This document shows, piece by piece, positions 34,354 to 42,109 of a stretch of DNA of 55,859 bases; the first letter of the stretch is position 1, and every line of letters starts with the position of its first letter. The translations under genes were made by a program, and so were the position numbers. Source of the DNA: Pararcticibacter amylolyticus (GTDB lineage: Bacteria; Bacteroidota; Bacteroidia; Sphingobacteriales; Sphingobacteriaceae); assembly GCF_003130405.1 (NCBI RefSeq), contig NZ_QEAS01000003.1:40106-95964 (forward strand), written 5' to 3'. The notes beneath the pieces were generated by a model. It was not told where the DNA came from. It did no database searches and saw nothing but the letters and a program-made list of their open reading frames with translations.

Positions 34354-34706
34354 GCGCGTTAATCTAAAATTGTGTTGAGGGCTAATCTAAAACCTTTGCT
34401 CTTTATTTCTCACTTTTACGGCAAATAAAATACAAGGTTTCCTTTAATTTTATTTGCCTGCTTTCGTTTCCCCGTTAACTGGCCGGATCGACAATTTGTT
34501 TTGTCTATTAAAAAATTACATTCCTGTAGACTTTAACAGACAAAATTGACCACCAAACAAATCATTTAACACAAGTGCCAAAAAGTTTCGGATTATGCAA
34601 AAGCCTCTTTTTTAAGCGATTCCTGAATTTTTGATTTTTTGGTGCGCATCTTGAACATTCCCGGTACACACTTAACAATAACAGTTAAATAAAAAGTGAA
34701 AAAAAA
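34354..34706. other. 353-base divergent intergenic region between LruC3 and the barrel protein
   Basis: No coding sequence is supported. Near the LruC3 start, TAATCTAAAA occurs twice (34360-34369 and 34383-34392, 23 bases apart). The LruC2/LruC3 shared motif lies at about 34563-34586. The plus-strand side is A/T-rich and ends in an A-rich run before the ATG at 34707; I see no consensus -7 box there. Confidence 0.45.
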
Positions 34707-35360
34707 ATGAAAAAAATAGTTTTACTTGCAGCAGGCTTTCTGATGGGAGGCGCTGCTTTTGCTCAGACAACAACGACTCCGGGTACAACAAAATGGGGAT
34801 TAAAGGTGGGGGTAAACTTACCTAAATACCACGTAAAGAATGATAACGGCGATGACCCGGAATCTGAGAGTACCGTAAATTTTCATGTAACAGGTTATGC
34901 TGATGTTCCACTTAGCAATTACTTCTATGTTCAACCGGGCTTAAGCCTCCAGGGAAAAGGAGGAAAGGTTAGTAGCGAAGCTCTGAATACTAAAGTTGAA
35001 TATAATACCATGGAACTTGGCGTACCTATCAATTTTGTTTGTAAAATGCCACTCGGGCCAATGGCAAATCTTTATTTAGGTGCAGGCCCTTATGTGTCAT
35101 TCGCATTGAGCGGTGAACGGAAATTTACAGCAGGTAACAGTGAAACCAAGGAAGATTTAGAATTTGGTAGTGATTCTGGTGACGATCTGAAACGCACAGA
35201 CGCAGGTTTGAACATCCTTGCTGGTGTTGAACTTGGAGGCGGATTCAATATTGGCGCCAACTACGGCCTCGGACTTACTGACCTGAGACCAAAAGGTGAC
35301 GGCGATAACGGAAAGTTAACCAACCGTGTATGGTCTTTCTCAGTAGGTTATTCTTTCTAA
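34707..35360 (+). CDS. Outer-membrane beta-barrel protein (porin/PorT-like family)
   Basis: A 217-residue protein with signal peptide MKKIVLLAAGFLMGGAAFAQ and a body of alternating strands: WGLKVGVNLPKYHV, VNFHVTGYADVPLSNYFYVQPGLSLQGKGG, VEYNTMELGVPINFVCKM, NLYLGAGPYVSFALSG, INILAG-like NILAGVELGGGFNIGANYGLGL and the terminal VWSFSVGYSF, which ends in Phe as barrel proteins do. This matches the outer-membrane beta-barrel family (OMP_b-brl_2) frequent in Bacteroidota. Substrate unknown. It has a strong terminator directly after it, so it is monocistronic. Confidence 0.85.
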   Translation: MKKIVLLAAGFLMGGAAFAQTTTTPGTTKWGLKVGVNLPKYHVKNDNGDDPESESTVNFHVTGYADVPLSNYFYVQPGLSLQGKGGKVSSEALNTKVEYNTMELGVPINFVCKMPLGPMANLYLGAGPYVSFALSGERKFTAGNSETKEDLEFGSDSGDDLKRTDAGLNILAGVELGGGFNIGANYGLGLTDLRPKGDGDNGKLTNRVWSFSVGYSF

Positions 35361-35397
35361 CATCATCACATTTCTTTCTAAATTAACGCTCTTAATT

Positions 35398-35434
35398 AAA
35401 AGTTCCGTTCCCATTCGGGGGCGGAACTTTTTTA
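35398..35434 (+). terminator. Intrinsic terminator after the beta-barrel gene
   Basis: AAAGTTCCG pairs with CGGAACTTT around a C/G-rich loop, followed by TTTTTT. It ends only 17 bases before the start of the patatin gene. Confidence 0.85.
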
Positions 35435-35450
35435 TTGGTACTTTTACAGC

Positions 35451-37772
35451 GTGAAAACTTTCTGTCTCCTGCAGATCTTTTTTTCGCTGCTCCTCTTATC
35501 GATCCCTGGCAAAGCCCAGAAAGTTGGGTTGGTGTTCAGCGGCGGAGGCGCTAAAGGGCTTGCCCATATAGGGGTTTTAAAGGCGCTCGAGGAAAACAAT
35601 ATTCCCGTCGACTACATTACCGGAACTTCAATGGGAGGAGTAGTGGGAAGCATGTATGCGGCTGGATTTACACCTGCTGAGATAGAATACATAGCTAAAA
35701 GCACTGGCTTCCAAAACTGGGTGAACGGAAGATTTGAGAGTGACTATAAACATTACTTTAAAAAAAAGCCTGAAAACCCCTCCGTGCTTTCCCTAAAGCT
35801 CAGGATACAAAAAGGCCTGCATCCAAAACTCAGATCAGGTTTGATCAGCGACATTCCCCTGAACTTTGCGCTGATAGAACTTTTATCACAAGCTTCAGCC
35901 AATGCAAAGAATAATTTCGACAGCCTTTTCGTTCCCTTTCGTTGTGTCGTTTCAGATGTTCTGTCGGAGAAGATGATCGCTGCGGATACCGGAAGTCTCG
36001 TGGAAGCAGTAAGAGGAACGATGACCGTTCCCCTTGTGTACAGGCCGGTAAAAGTCAACGGTAAATATGTATTTGACGGCGGTCTGTATAACAATTTCCC
36101 CATTGATGTAATGAAAAAGGACTTCAAGCCCGACTTCATACTTGGGATCAATGTTTCATCCAAAACATTTAATGAATACCCCAAAGATATCGATGAACAG
36201 CTGATAGACAGGTTTCTTCTATACATGTTTCTTTCCAAAACAGATTCTACCTCCATAGGCAGGGACGGTATTTACATCCAGCCCGATATTGCCGGGTATA
36301 CAAGTTCCAATTTTTCTCCCGTTGAAGCCCTTATCCGGAAAGGCTATGATGCTACCATGGCTGAAATGCCTGCCATTAAAGCTGCCATTTCTCGCCGGAC
36401 GAATGAAAGGGAACTCGCGCAAAGACGCGATGAATTTATCCATAAGAAAGAACGCCTTCAGTTCCGCAACCTCAGGGTAACGGGCATAAATTCCAAACAA
36501 AAGCGATATGTTACCCAGCTCTTCCGGCAAAGGGAAAAGGAATTGAACCTCCATGACATCAAAGATGGATACTACCGGGTGGTGGCCGACGAAAGCTTTG
36601 AAACGGTTTATCCCCGAATACTTCGTAACTCACAAAATGAAACGTACGACTTTGAAATGCAAGTGAGACCGGAGAGCAATTTCAAAATTGATATTGGCGG
36701 ATTTATCTCCACCCGCCCCATCAGTAATACCTATCTCGGATTACAGTACAATTACCTCAGGCGTAAATCATATACTCTTGGAACGAACTTTTATCTCGGC
36801 CGATTTTATGAGTCAGCCCAGGCGACGTCCCGGATTGACTTTCCGGCCTCTCTCCCTTTCTTTGTGGAAGCTGAATTCACCTATAACCACTGGAACTACT
36901 TAAACTCCAGCAAAATCTTTATATCAAGTCTCAACTCCCTCTATATAGAACAATCAGACAGGAGGATTATCTTTAAGAGCGGAATCCCTTTGTCGCATAA
37001 CGGCAAATTTGAAATCTATTCCGGATACATCAACACGGAAGATAATTACAGTCCGGATAACAGCTATAGAAGCGGGGACACGTTTGACGAAACCACTTTC
37101 GATGCTTTCACCAGCGGCTTCAGTCTTGAAAAAAACACGCTTAACAGAAGACAATACGCCACCAAAGGACTTTCATTCACACTTAACGGCGCTTTCTACT
37201 CGGGAGTGGAAAACTATGTTCCGGGCAATATATTAAGGGACGAGCCCGGATTTGAAAACATAGCAGAGGAAAAACATCATCACAACTGGTTCCGCTTTAA
37301 GGTGAACCACGAGCAATATGTTCTCTCAAATAAGACCTATTCACTCGGCTACCTGTACGAAGGTGTGCTGAGTAATAAATCCTTTTTCAGCAACTACAAA
37401 TCAACCATCCTGAGCGCACCGGCATTCTATCCTCTTCAGGATTCGAAATCACTCTACCTGGAAAGCTTCAGGGCACATTCTTATGCGGCAATGGGATTGA
37501 AAAACGTCTTCAGTCTCCGCAGGAATGTCGATCTCAGGATCGAGGGATACATCTTCCAGCCGGTGGAGCCTTTTGGGAAAAAAAATCTTCAGTCGACCGC
37601 CTACAAAGGTATATTTGCGGATCGTTCGTACGCGGCAACTGCCGGATTGGTTTTCCATTCACCGGCAGGTCCCATTGGTTTAAGTTTCAATCATTACGAC
37701 GATGCACAAAAGCGGTATGGTATTATGTTCCATATTGGCTATGTACTGTATAATAAAAGAAGTTTAGAATAA
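35451..37772 (+). CDS. Patatin-like phospholipase fused to an outer-membrane barrel
   Basis: A 773-residue protein with GTG start and signal peptide (MKTFCLLQIFFSLLLLSIPG, KAQ). The patatin domain spans about 24-330: oxyanion loop GGGAKG (31-36), nucleophile Ser60 in GTSMG, and catalytic Asp209 in VFDGGLYNNFP. After a linker, LQFRNLRVTGINSKQKRYVTQLF looks like a POTRA domain (about 345-420), and the C-terminal 350 residues form an Omp85-type barrel (IDIGGFISTRPISNTYLGLQ to YGIMFHIGYVLY). This is the PlpD-like type Vd architecture, widespread in Bacteroidota. It probably cleaves phospholipids at the outer membrane. The stop overlaps the next start (TAATG), a tight coupling. Confidence 0.93.
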   Translation: MKTFCLLQIFFSLLLLSIPGKAQKVGLVFSGGGAKGLAHIGVLKALEENNIPVDYITGTSMGGVVGSMYAAGFTPAEIEYIAKSTGFQNWVNGRFESDYKHYFKKKPENPSVLSLKLRIQKGLHPKLRSGLISDIPLNFALIELLSQASANAKNNFDSLFVPFRCVVSDVLSEKMIAADTGSLVEAVRGTMTVPLVYRPVKVNGKYVFDGGLYNNFPIDVMKKDFKPDFILGINVSSKTFNEYPKDIDEQLIDRFLLYMFLSKTDSTSIGRDGIYIQPDIAGYTSSNFSPVEALIRKGYDATMAEMPAIKAAISRRTNERELAQRRDEFIHKKERLQFRNLRVTGINSKQKRYVTQLFRQREKELNLHDIKDGYYRVVADESFETVYPRILRNSQNETYDFEMQVRPESNFKIDIGGFISTRPISNTYLGLQYNYLRRKSYTLGTNFYLGRFYESAQATSRIDFPASLPFFVEAEFTYNHWNYLNSSKIFISSLNSLYIEQSDRRIIFKSGIPLSHNGKFEIYSGYINTEDNYSPDNSYRSGDTFDETTFDAFTSGFSLEKNTLNRRQYATKGLSFTLNGAFYSGVENYVPGNILRDEPGFENIAEEKHHHNWFRFKVNHEQYVLSNKTYSLGYLYEGVLSNKSFFSNYKSTILSAPAFYPLQDSKSLYLESFRAHSYAAMGLKNVFSLRRNVDLRIEGYIFQPVEPFGKKNLQSTAYKGIFADRSYAATAGLVFHSPAGPIGLSFNHYDDAQKRYGIMFHIGYVLYNKRSLE

Positions 37773-38317
37773 TGAAAACGCTCATAAGAATTTTACTGTT
37801 AGCTACTGTAATATCATCCCATTCGGCATTAGCCGGAACGAAAACCGATTCTCTTAATAATTTCATCGTAAAGGAAAACCTTCTTAAAAACGATAAGTTG
37901 GCAGTAATAGCAGCCGACGAAAACGAAAGACCACTGGAAAGCGTAAGCGGAACCTACCTGTTCAGCATAAATGGATTCAAACAGGAACTCCGGTTTAACG
38001 ACGGAGTGGCTGTAGCCCCTCAGCAAATAGACAAATCGACATTTGTATATCTGAAACATAAAAACGACGCAGGTACACATGCCAAGCTCTATTATGTTAT
38101 TAAAAAAGAAAGCGGACTAAATCCTTTCAAAATAAACTGGATGATACTGGTACTGGTACCTCTGGCTCTTATTGTTCTCGCAAGCATGTTCCGCAAATTC
38201 ATTGTGTTTGCTGTCATCATTCTGATTGCGATGGCCCTGTTTAATTCTAATAAAGGATTGGGGTTGCCAACTGTGTTTGAGACGATTATCGACGGAATAA
38301 AGTCAGCTGTTTTTTAA
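37772..38317 (+). CDS. Small membrane protein coupled to the patatin-barrel gene (181 aa)
   Basis: A 181-residue protein with signal peptide (MKTLIRILLLATVISSHSALAG), a 90-residue extracytoplasmic part of beta type (GTYLFSINGFKQELRFNDGV, AKLYYVIKKES), and two close hydrophobic segments, WMILVLVPLALIVLASMF and FIVFAVIILIAMALFN, then a short tail. It would sit in the inner membrane with the first part in the periplasm. Start overlaps the patatin-barrel stop by one base, so the two products are made together. I do not recognise the family. Confidence 0.75.
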   Translation: MKTLIRILLLATVISSHSALAGTKTDSLNNFIVKENLLKNDKLAVIAADENERPLESVSGTYLFSINGFKQELRFNDGVAVAPQQIDKSTFVYLKHKNDAGTHAKLYYVIKKESGLNPFKINWMILVLVPLALIVLASMFRKFIVFAVIILIAMALFNSNKGLGLPTVFETIIDGIKSAVF

Positions 38318-38393
38318 TGCTCTTACAATGTTAGGGTAATAGTTGCAACATAAAGTCCCTCCTGCATCAGAGCCGCATGCTGTTGAGGCTTTT

Positions 38394-40781
38394 CTAGAAC
38401 GGCAGACCGATTCCGAAATTATACTGCAAAAACCGGTAGCGGTCGGGGGCATTTGTTCTTAAATACTCAGCTTTAAAGTCGCTCCGCTCACTTCTGCTGA
38501 ACAAGTGTTTTACAACCCATTGATCTGAACCTGTAAATTGAGGATCTTTGATTTTAGCTCCTACATCAAGACGAAAAACGAAATACTGAACATCAATCCT
38601 TAACCCCGCTCCTGCACCAAGCGCAAGCTGATCAAGGAATTTATCAAACCTGAACTCCCCTCCCCTGAAATCCTTTGTCCGGTGCAGCCTCCATACGTTC
38701 CCAAAGTCTGTAAACGTTGCTCCTTTCAGCTTGGCTCCCAGGAAATTGTTCATGATCTTAAAACGGTATTCAATATTACCTTCCAGCTTTATTTCGCCAT
38801 ACTGATCAAGGTAAGTCAGGTTCTTTCTCGCCTCTTCTGATTGTATATCCCGCCGGTTGTAATTACCCGGCCCTAGCGTTCTCGCCTGCCATGCCCGAAC
38901 ACCGGAAAAGCCGCCTGCATAAAAATTCCTCTCATAAGGAAGACCTACTGAATCAGTACTTCCGTACGTATTCCCATAGGCATAAACTACACCTGGATTT
39001 ATCCTGGCAACAAGCTGCCTCTCGCCTCCCATGTGCTTGTAGAAGCGGAAGTCTATTTCCGTCTTTGCATATTGCAGATATTTCAATCCTGCCAGCGTCC
39101 TGAAACCCGCGGTATCCTTCTTAAGTTTCAGAACATTAGCCAATATTCCCAATGTATTACCTCCAAGGTCGGCGAGCCCGCGGAAATAGAAGAAGTTATC
39201 ATACGAATTTAACTTGTTGGCATTATAAGTAAAACTATAAATGCTTCCAAGGTTAAAGTAGCGGCGGTCGTTAGTCCTGATATAAGCCTCATACCCCAAC
39301 TGCCTTATCGAATCACGAAACTCAGGATCTAAGCGCCCGTCGCGATACTCAATATTAACCGGCGTTAAACTATGAAGCTTATTCCTGTCCTGCATCCAGT
39401 CGTATGTTATCGAGTTAATAAACAACCGGTTACGAAAGGCCCCAGGCTGATCAAAAACCTGCATACTGCTTGAAAAAGTAGTATGGGGGATCGCTGTACT
39501 GATTTTTGAAGGGATTCCAAAAGGCACAAGAAGCCTTGGGATAATCAGATTAGCCCCGATCTGGAACTCCCTGTTAAAAACGTTGCCCCAGATTTTCCTT
39601 CCCCCCTGGGTGTCAAAAAGTATCCCGTAGCGAAATTTGATGTCCAGCTGCTCCGCCCCTCCAAACAGGTTGCGGTTCGTATAAGTATTTCCAAGGTTGA
39701 AGCCGTTACGTCCTGAATTGAACGTATACTCCCCTTCCACCCGGTTACTCATTCGCTTTAAAGGCGTTGTCTCGATACGGACATTCAGGCTGGAACTGTC
39801 GGGATCTTTTTCATACTCGATCTTCAAAGATCTGAATACATTTAACTCATACAGGCGGTCGTATGTCAGGTTTTCCTTTTTCACACTATAGGGAGCCCCA
39901 TAGTCCATAAACATGTAGCGGGAAAGAGGCTTAAAGCGAAACCGGTGAGAATAATCCCTGAAAAAAAACTTATCGCCGACCCATCCGCTGTCCGGCACAA
40001 CACCTCTCACCCTGCCGCTGCTGTTGCGGATTTCCATCACCGTTTTTTTGTTAAAGTAATATTTAGGATGAGCCGCCTTGCCGGGAGGATTATATATATT
40101 CATCTTCACATCTACCCTTCCGGATGACAGGTTGCTGTCTACGTTTACATGTATATACTGCTTTACGAAGTCATAATATCCGTTATCCTTCAGGATATCG
40201 TATGTGCCGTTAATTTCATACATCACAGAGTCGGCATCATAACGATTTCCGCTTCTGATCCTGGTAAAACCAGCACGGTTCTTCTCGTAAAGAGCGCGCA
40301 CGGATGTATCAGGAATATCATAAGTAAAGTTCCTGATATTAAAGGCCGGTCCCTGTTCGGCCGTGAAGCTGATATAAGCTTTTTTATTCTTTACTTCTAT
40401 TTCGCTTTTCACCCTGGCGTTGAAATACCCCTTATATACCAGGAACTTCTGGATCTCACGTGTGGAGATATCAACCAGAGAACTATCAAGTAAATGCGGT
40501 GCTTCTCCAACGTTCCTCACCCTCCCCGTACGGTATTTCCCGTCCTTCGTGTTAAACATATTGTAAAGAGCAAGGTTAAACCGCGAATTAGGCTGGATAT
40601 CCTTTTGAATATAAAGGGAAGCAGCCTCTTTAAGCTCTTTATCTACCCCCTCCAGTTTTACGTTTTTTACAAGCGCCTGATCTTCGTTAAGGTAACGGGT
40701 AGCGGAACATCCTCCTAATATAACTGTTAAAAACAGTATACTTGCAGCAAAGAAAATACGAAAGGTACTATATGCTTTCAA
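38394..40781 (-). CDS. tamL: TamL-type Omp85 lipoprotein (BamA/TamA family)
   Basis: A 795-residue outer-membrane protein with lipobox GGC (Cys25, ILGGCSATRYL) and the Bacteroidota TamL start CSATRYLNEDQALVKNVKLEG. POTRA-like repeats cover about 30-330 (for example IQKFLVYKGYFNARV, YDILKDNGYYDF). The C-terminal barrel has the Omp85 loop-6 signature GGFSGVRAWQARTLGPG near residue 625 and ends GIGLPF. TamL is the lipidated TamA counterpart and works with TamB/AsmA-like proteins; an AsmA-like gene is 20 kb away, not adjacent. The start codon is TTG at 40781, since an in-frame stop lies four codons upstream and no ATG is near. This start overlaps the trmH-like start on the other strand by 10 bases. 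Confidence 0.9.
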   Translation of the reverse strand: MKAYSTFRIFFAASILFLTVILGGCSATRYLNEDQALVKNVKLEGVDKELKEAASLYIQKDIQPNSRFNLALYNMFNTKDGKYRTGRVRNVGEAPHLLDSSLVDISTREIQKFLVYKGYFNARVKSEIEVKNKKAYISFTAEQGPAFNIRNFTYDIPDTSVRALYEKNRAGFTRIRSGNRYDADSVMYEINGTYDILKDNGYYDFVKQYIHVNVDSNLSSGRVDVKMNIYNPPGKAAHPKYYFNKKTVMEIRNSSGRVRGVVPDSGWVGDKFFFRDYSHRFRFKPLSRYMFMDYGAPYSVKKENLTYDRLYELNVFRSLKIEYEKDPDSSSLNVRIETTPLKRMSNRVEGEYTFNSGRNGFNLGNTYTNRNLFGGAEQLDIKFRYGILFDTQGGRKIWGNVFNREFQIGANLIIPRLLVPFGIPSKISTAIPHTTFSSSMQVFDQPGAFRNRLFINSITYDWMQDRNKLHSLTPVNIEYRDGRLDPEFRDSIRQLGYEAYIRTNDRRYFNLGSIYSFTYNANKLNSYDNFFYFRGLADLGGNTLGILANVLKLKKDTAGFRTLAGLKYLQYAKTEIDFRFYKHMGGERQLVARINPGVVYAYGNTYGSTDSVGLPYERNFYAGGFSGVRAWQARTLGPGNYNRRDIQSEEARKNLTYLDQYGEIKLEGNIEYRFKIMNNFLGAKLKGATFTDFGNVWRLHRTKDFRGGEFRFDKFLDQLALGAGAGLRIDVQYFVFRLDVGAKIKDPQFTGSDQWVVKHLFSRSERSDFKAEYLRTNAPDRYRFLQYNFGIGLPF

Positions 40782-41515
40782 AATCCCAAGTCAGTTTTGT
40801 AAATGCATTACATCAAAAAAAACACAGAAAAGAACATCTTCTTTTCATTGCAGAAGGGTATAAATCAATAACTGAATTTCTTCAGTCAGATTATTCAGTC
40901 GACACAATTTTTTATACCCCTTCAGCCGCGCCAAAGTTGGGTAAATTCTCCCAAAAAGTAAAGCTGGTTGAAATCAGCGCAAATGAATTAAAAAAAATCA
41001 GTACTCTTACCACCCCGCAAGACTGTCTGGCTCTCATCCATACACCCCAAAAAACTATCTTAAGCACCGAAAGTTTTAAGAACAAGTTCACTATTGTGCT
41101 CGACGGCGTTCAGGACCCAGGCAACCTGGGCACCATTATACGAACTGCTGACTGGTTTGGGTTTTCTGAAATTGTGTGTTCCGAGGATACGGTAGAGGCA
41201 TATAATCCCAAGGTGGTACAGGCCACAATGGGATCTCTGGCCCGTTTAAAGGTACATTACGGGGATCTGACAAGCCTTTTAAAGCAGACAAAGCTTCCCG
41301 TATTCGGAGCGCTGCTGAACGGAACGCCTGTTTATGAAACTGATTTTGGCAGAGAAGGATTTTTAATACTGGGTAATGAAGGAAATGGAATTTCTGAAAG
41401 CGTGATCACAACGATCACCAATAAAGTTACCATCCCCCGCTTCGGAAATGCGGAATCATTGAATGTTGCCATTTCTGCCGGAATTTTCTGTTCTGAGCTA
41501 AGAAGATCGAAGTAA
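40772..41515 (+). CDS. SPOUT-class (TrmH/SpoU) RNA 2'-O-methyltransferase
   Basis: A 247-residue RNA ribose methyltransferase. The N-terminal substrate-binding part begins MLSKSQVSFVNALHQKKHRKEHLLFIAEGYKSI. The SPOUT knot motifs follow: VLDGVQDPGNLGTIIRTADWFG (motif 1), ILGNEGNGIS (motif 2) and IPRFGNAESLNVAISAGIFCSEL (motif 3). The target, rRNA or tRNA, cannot be told. The longest frame starts at a TTG 10 codons earlier; the ATG at 40772 matches family N-termini. Even so, its start codon lies inside the first codons of the divergent tamL gene, so the two genes overlap head to head. Confidence 0.92.
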   Translation: MLSKSQVSFVNALHQKKHRKEHLLFIAEGYKSITEFLQSDYSVDTIFYTPSAAPKLGKFSQKVKLVEISANELKKISTLTTPQDCLALIHTPQKTILSTESFKNKFTIVLDGVQDPGNLGTIIRTADWFGFSEIVCSEDTVEAYNPKVVQATMGSLARLKVHYGDLTSLLKQTKLPVFGALLNGTPVYETDFGREGFLILGNEGNGISESVITTITNKVTIPRFGNAESLNVAISAGIFCSELRRSK

Positions 41516-41550
41516 ATTCAAAAACTGATTTTTAATTTCAAAATAATTAT

Positions 41551-41558
41551 TATTTTTG
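41551..41558 (+). promoter_or_regulatory. -7 box of the tRNA-Cys / small protein transcript
   Basis: TATTTTTG is an exact TAnnTTTG match, 15 bases before the tRNA 5' end. No TTTG is found at -33, only A/T-rich sequence. Confidence 0.5.
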
Positions 41559-41573
41559 CACTCCCTCAAACAG

Positions 41574-41644
41574 GGTCGGATGGCCGAGTGGCTAGGCAGA
41601 GGTCTGCAAAACCTCCTACAGCGGTTCGAATCCGCTTCCGACCT
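41574..41644 (+). tRNA. tRNA-Cys (GCA)
   Basis: A complete 71-base cloverleaf: acceptor GGTCGGA/TCCGACC, D-arm GCCGAGTGGCTAGGC, anticodon stem GAGGT/ACCTC with loop CTGCAAA (anticodon GCA), T-arm AGCGG-TTCGAAT-CCGCT, and discriminator U as usual for tRNA-Cys. CCA is not encoded. Confidence 0.97.
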
Positions 41645-41672
41645 CACAGGAGAAAACATTAAAAAGAAAACC

Positions 41673-41852
41673 ATGGGAGTTACACGTTTAAAAAGAAAAG
41701 ACAGAAGAAACAAAACGGTTTCACGCCTGGAAGTTCAATTCCTGAAGCTTGGCCGCAACATCGAACAGGGCAGCCGCTCAAAGGAATCTGCTAACAGCCA
41801 GCTGGCAAAGAACAACGAAGTTCTTGCTAAGATCGAAGCTGAAGCAAAATAA
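41673..41852 (+). CDS. Small basic conserved protein behind tRNA-Cys (59 aa)
   Basis: A 59-residue protein starting MGVTRLKRKDRRNKTVSRLEVQ. The N-terminus is strongly basic and the C-terminus (NSQLAKNNEVLAKIEAEAK) is a charged helix. No signal or membrane segment. It begins 28 bases after the tRNA-Cys and is followed by a strong terminator, so tRNA and mRNA most likely share one transcript. The longest frame extends back through the tRNA and is not credible. The arginine/lysine cluster suggests contact with RNA or ribosomes (inference). I believe similar short proteins occur across Sphingobacteriales, but I cannot name a family. Confidence 0.75.
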   Translation: MGVTRLKRKDRRNKTVSRLEVQFLKLGRNIEQGSRSKESANSQLAKNNEVLAKIEAEAK

Positions 41853-41890
41853 GGAAGATCCTGTCTTTTACAGGCAGAAAAGATATTGTG

Positions 41891-41923
41891 AGAGGATACT
41901 TTTAAAAAGTATCCTCTTTTTTT
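41891..41923 (+). terminator. Intrinsic terminator of the tRNA-Cys unit
   Basis: AGAGGATACTTTT pairs with AAAAGTATCCTCT with a very short loop, followed by TTTTTT. It is 38 bases after the 59-residue gene. Confidence 0.9.
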
Positions 41924-41997
41924 GTGGCATCTGCAGCCTATGCTATCTATGTGCTTTGATTTATATGCGCACTATCATCTCCAGTCCACTTGGCTAT

Positions 41998-42091
41998 CCC
42001 TCCACTTTATTACCATATAAAAAAATCAACCCTCACTCTATTACAAATTTCCAATAATTTTACCCTCACTTTATTACAATATGGAAAAATT
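41998..42091 (+). repeat. Three phased imperfect repeats ahead of the AAA/DUF4143 gene
   Basis: CCCTC(C)ACTTTATTAC-type units begin at 41998, 42030 and 42063, 32 and 33 bases apart (about three helical turns). The cores are CCCTCCACTTTATTACC, CCCTCACTCTATTACAA and CCCTCACTTTATTACAA, each followed by an A-rich stretch. The last ends about 30 bases before the ATG. Confidence 0.7.
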
Positions 42092-42109
42092 TAATTTAAC
42101 TTTAGCTGT

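Noticed and set aside
41556-41672. Upstream extension of the 59-residue gene
   Set aside because: The extra codons are the tRNA-Cys sequence read in frame.
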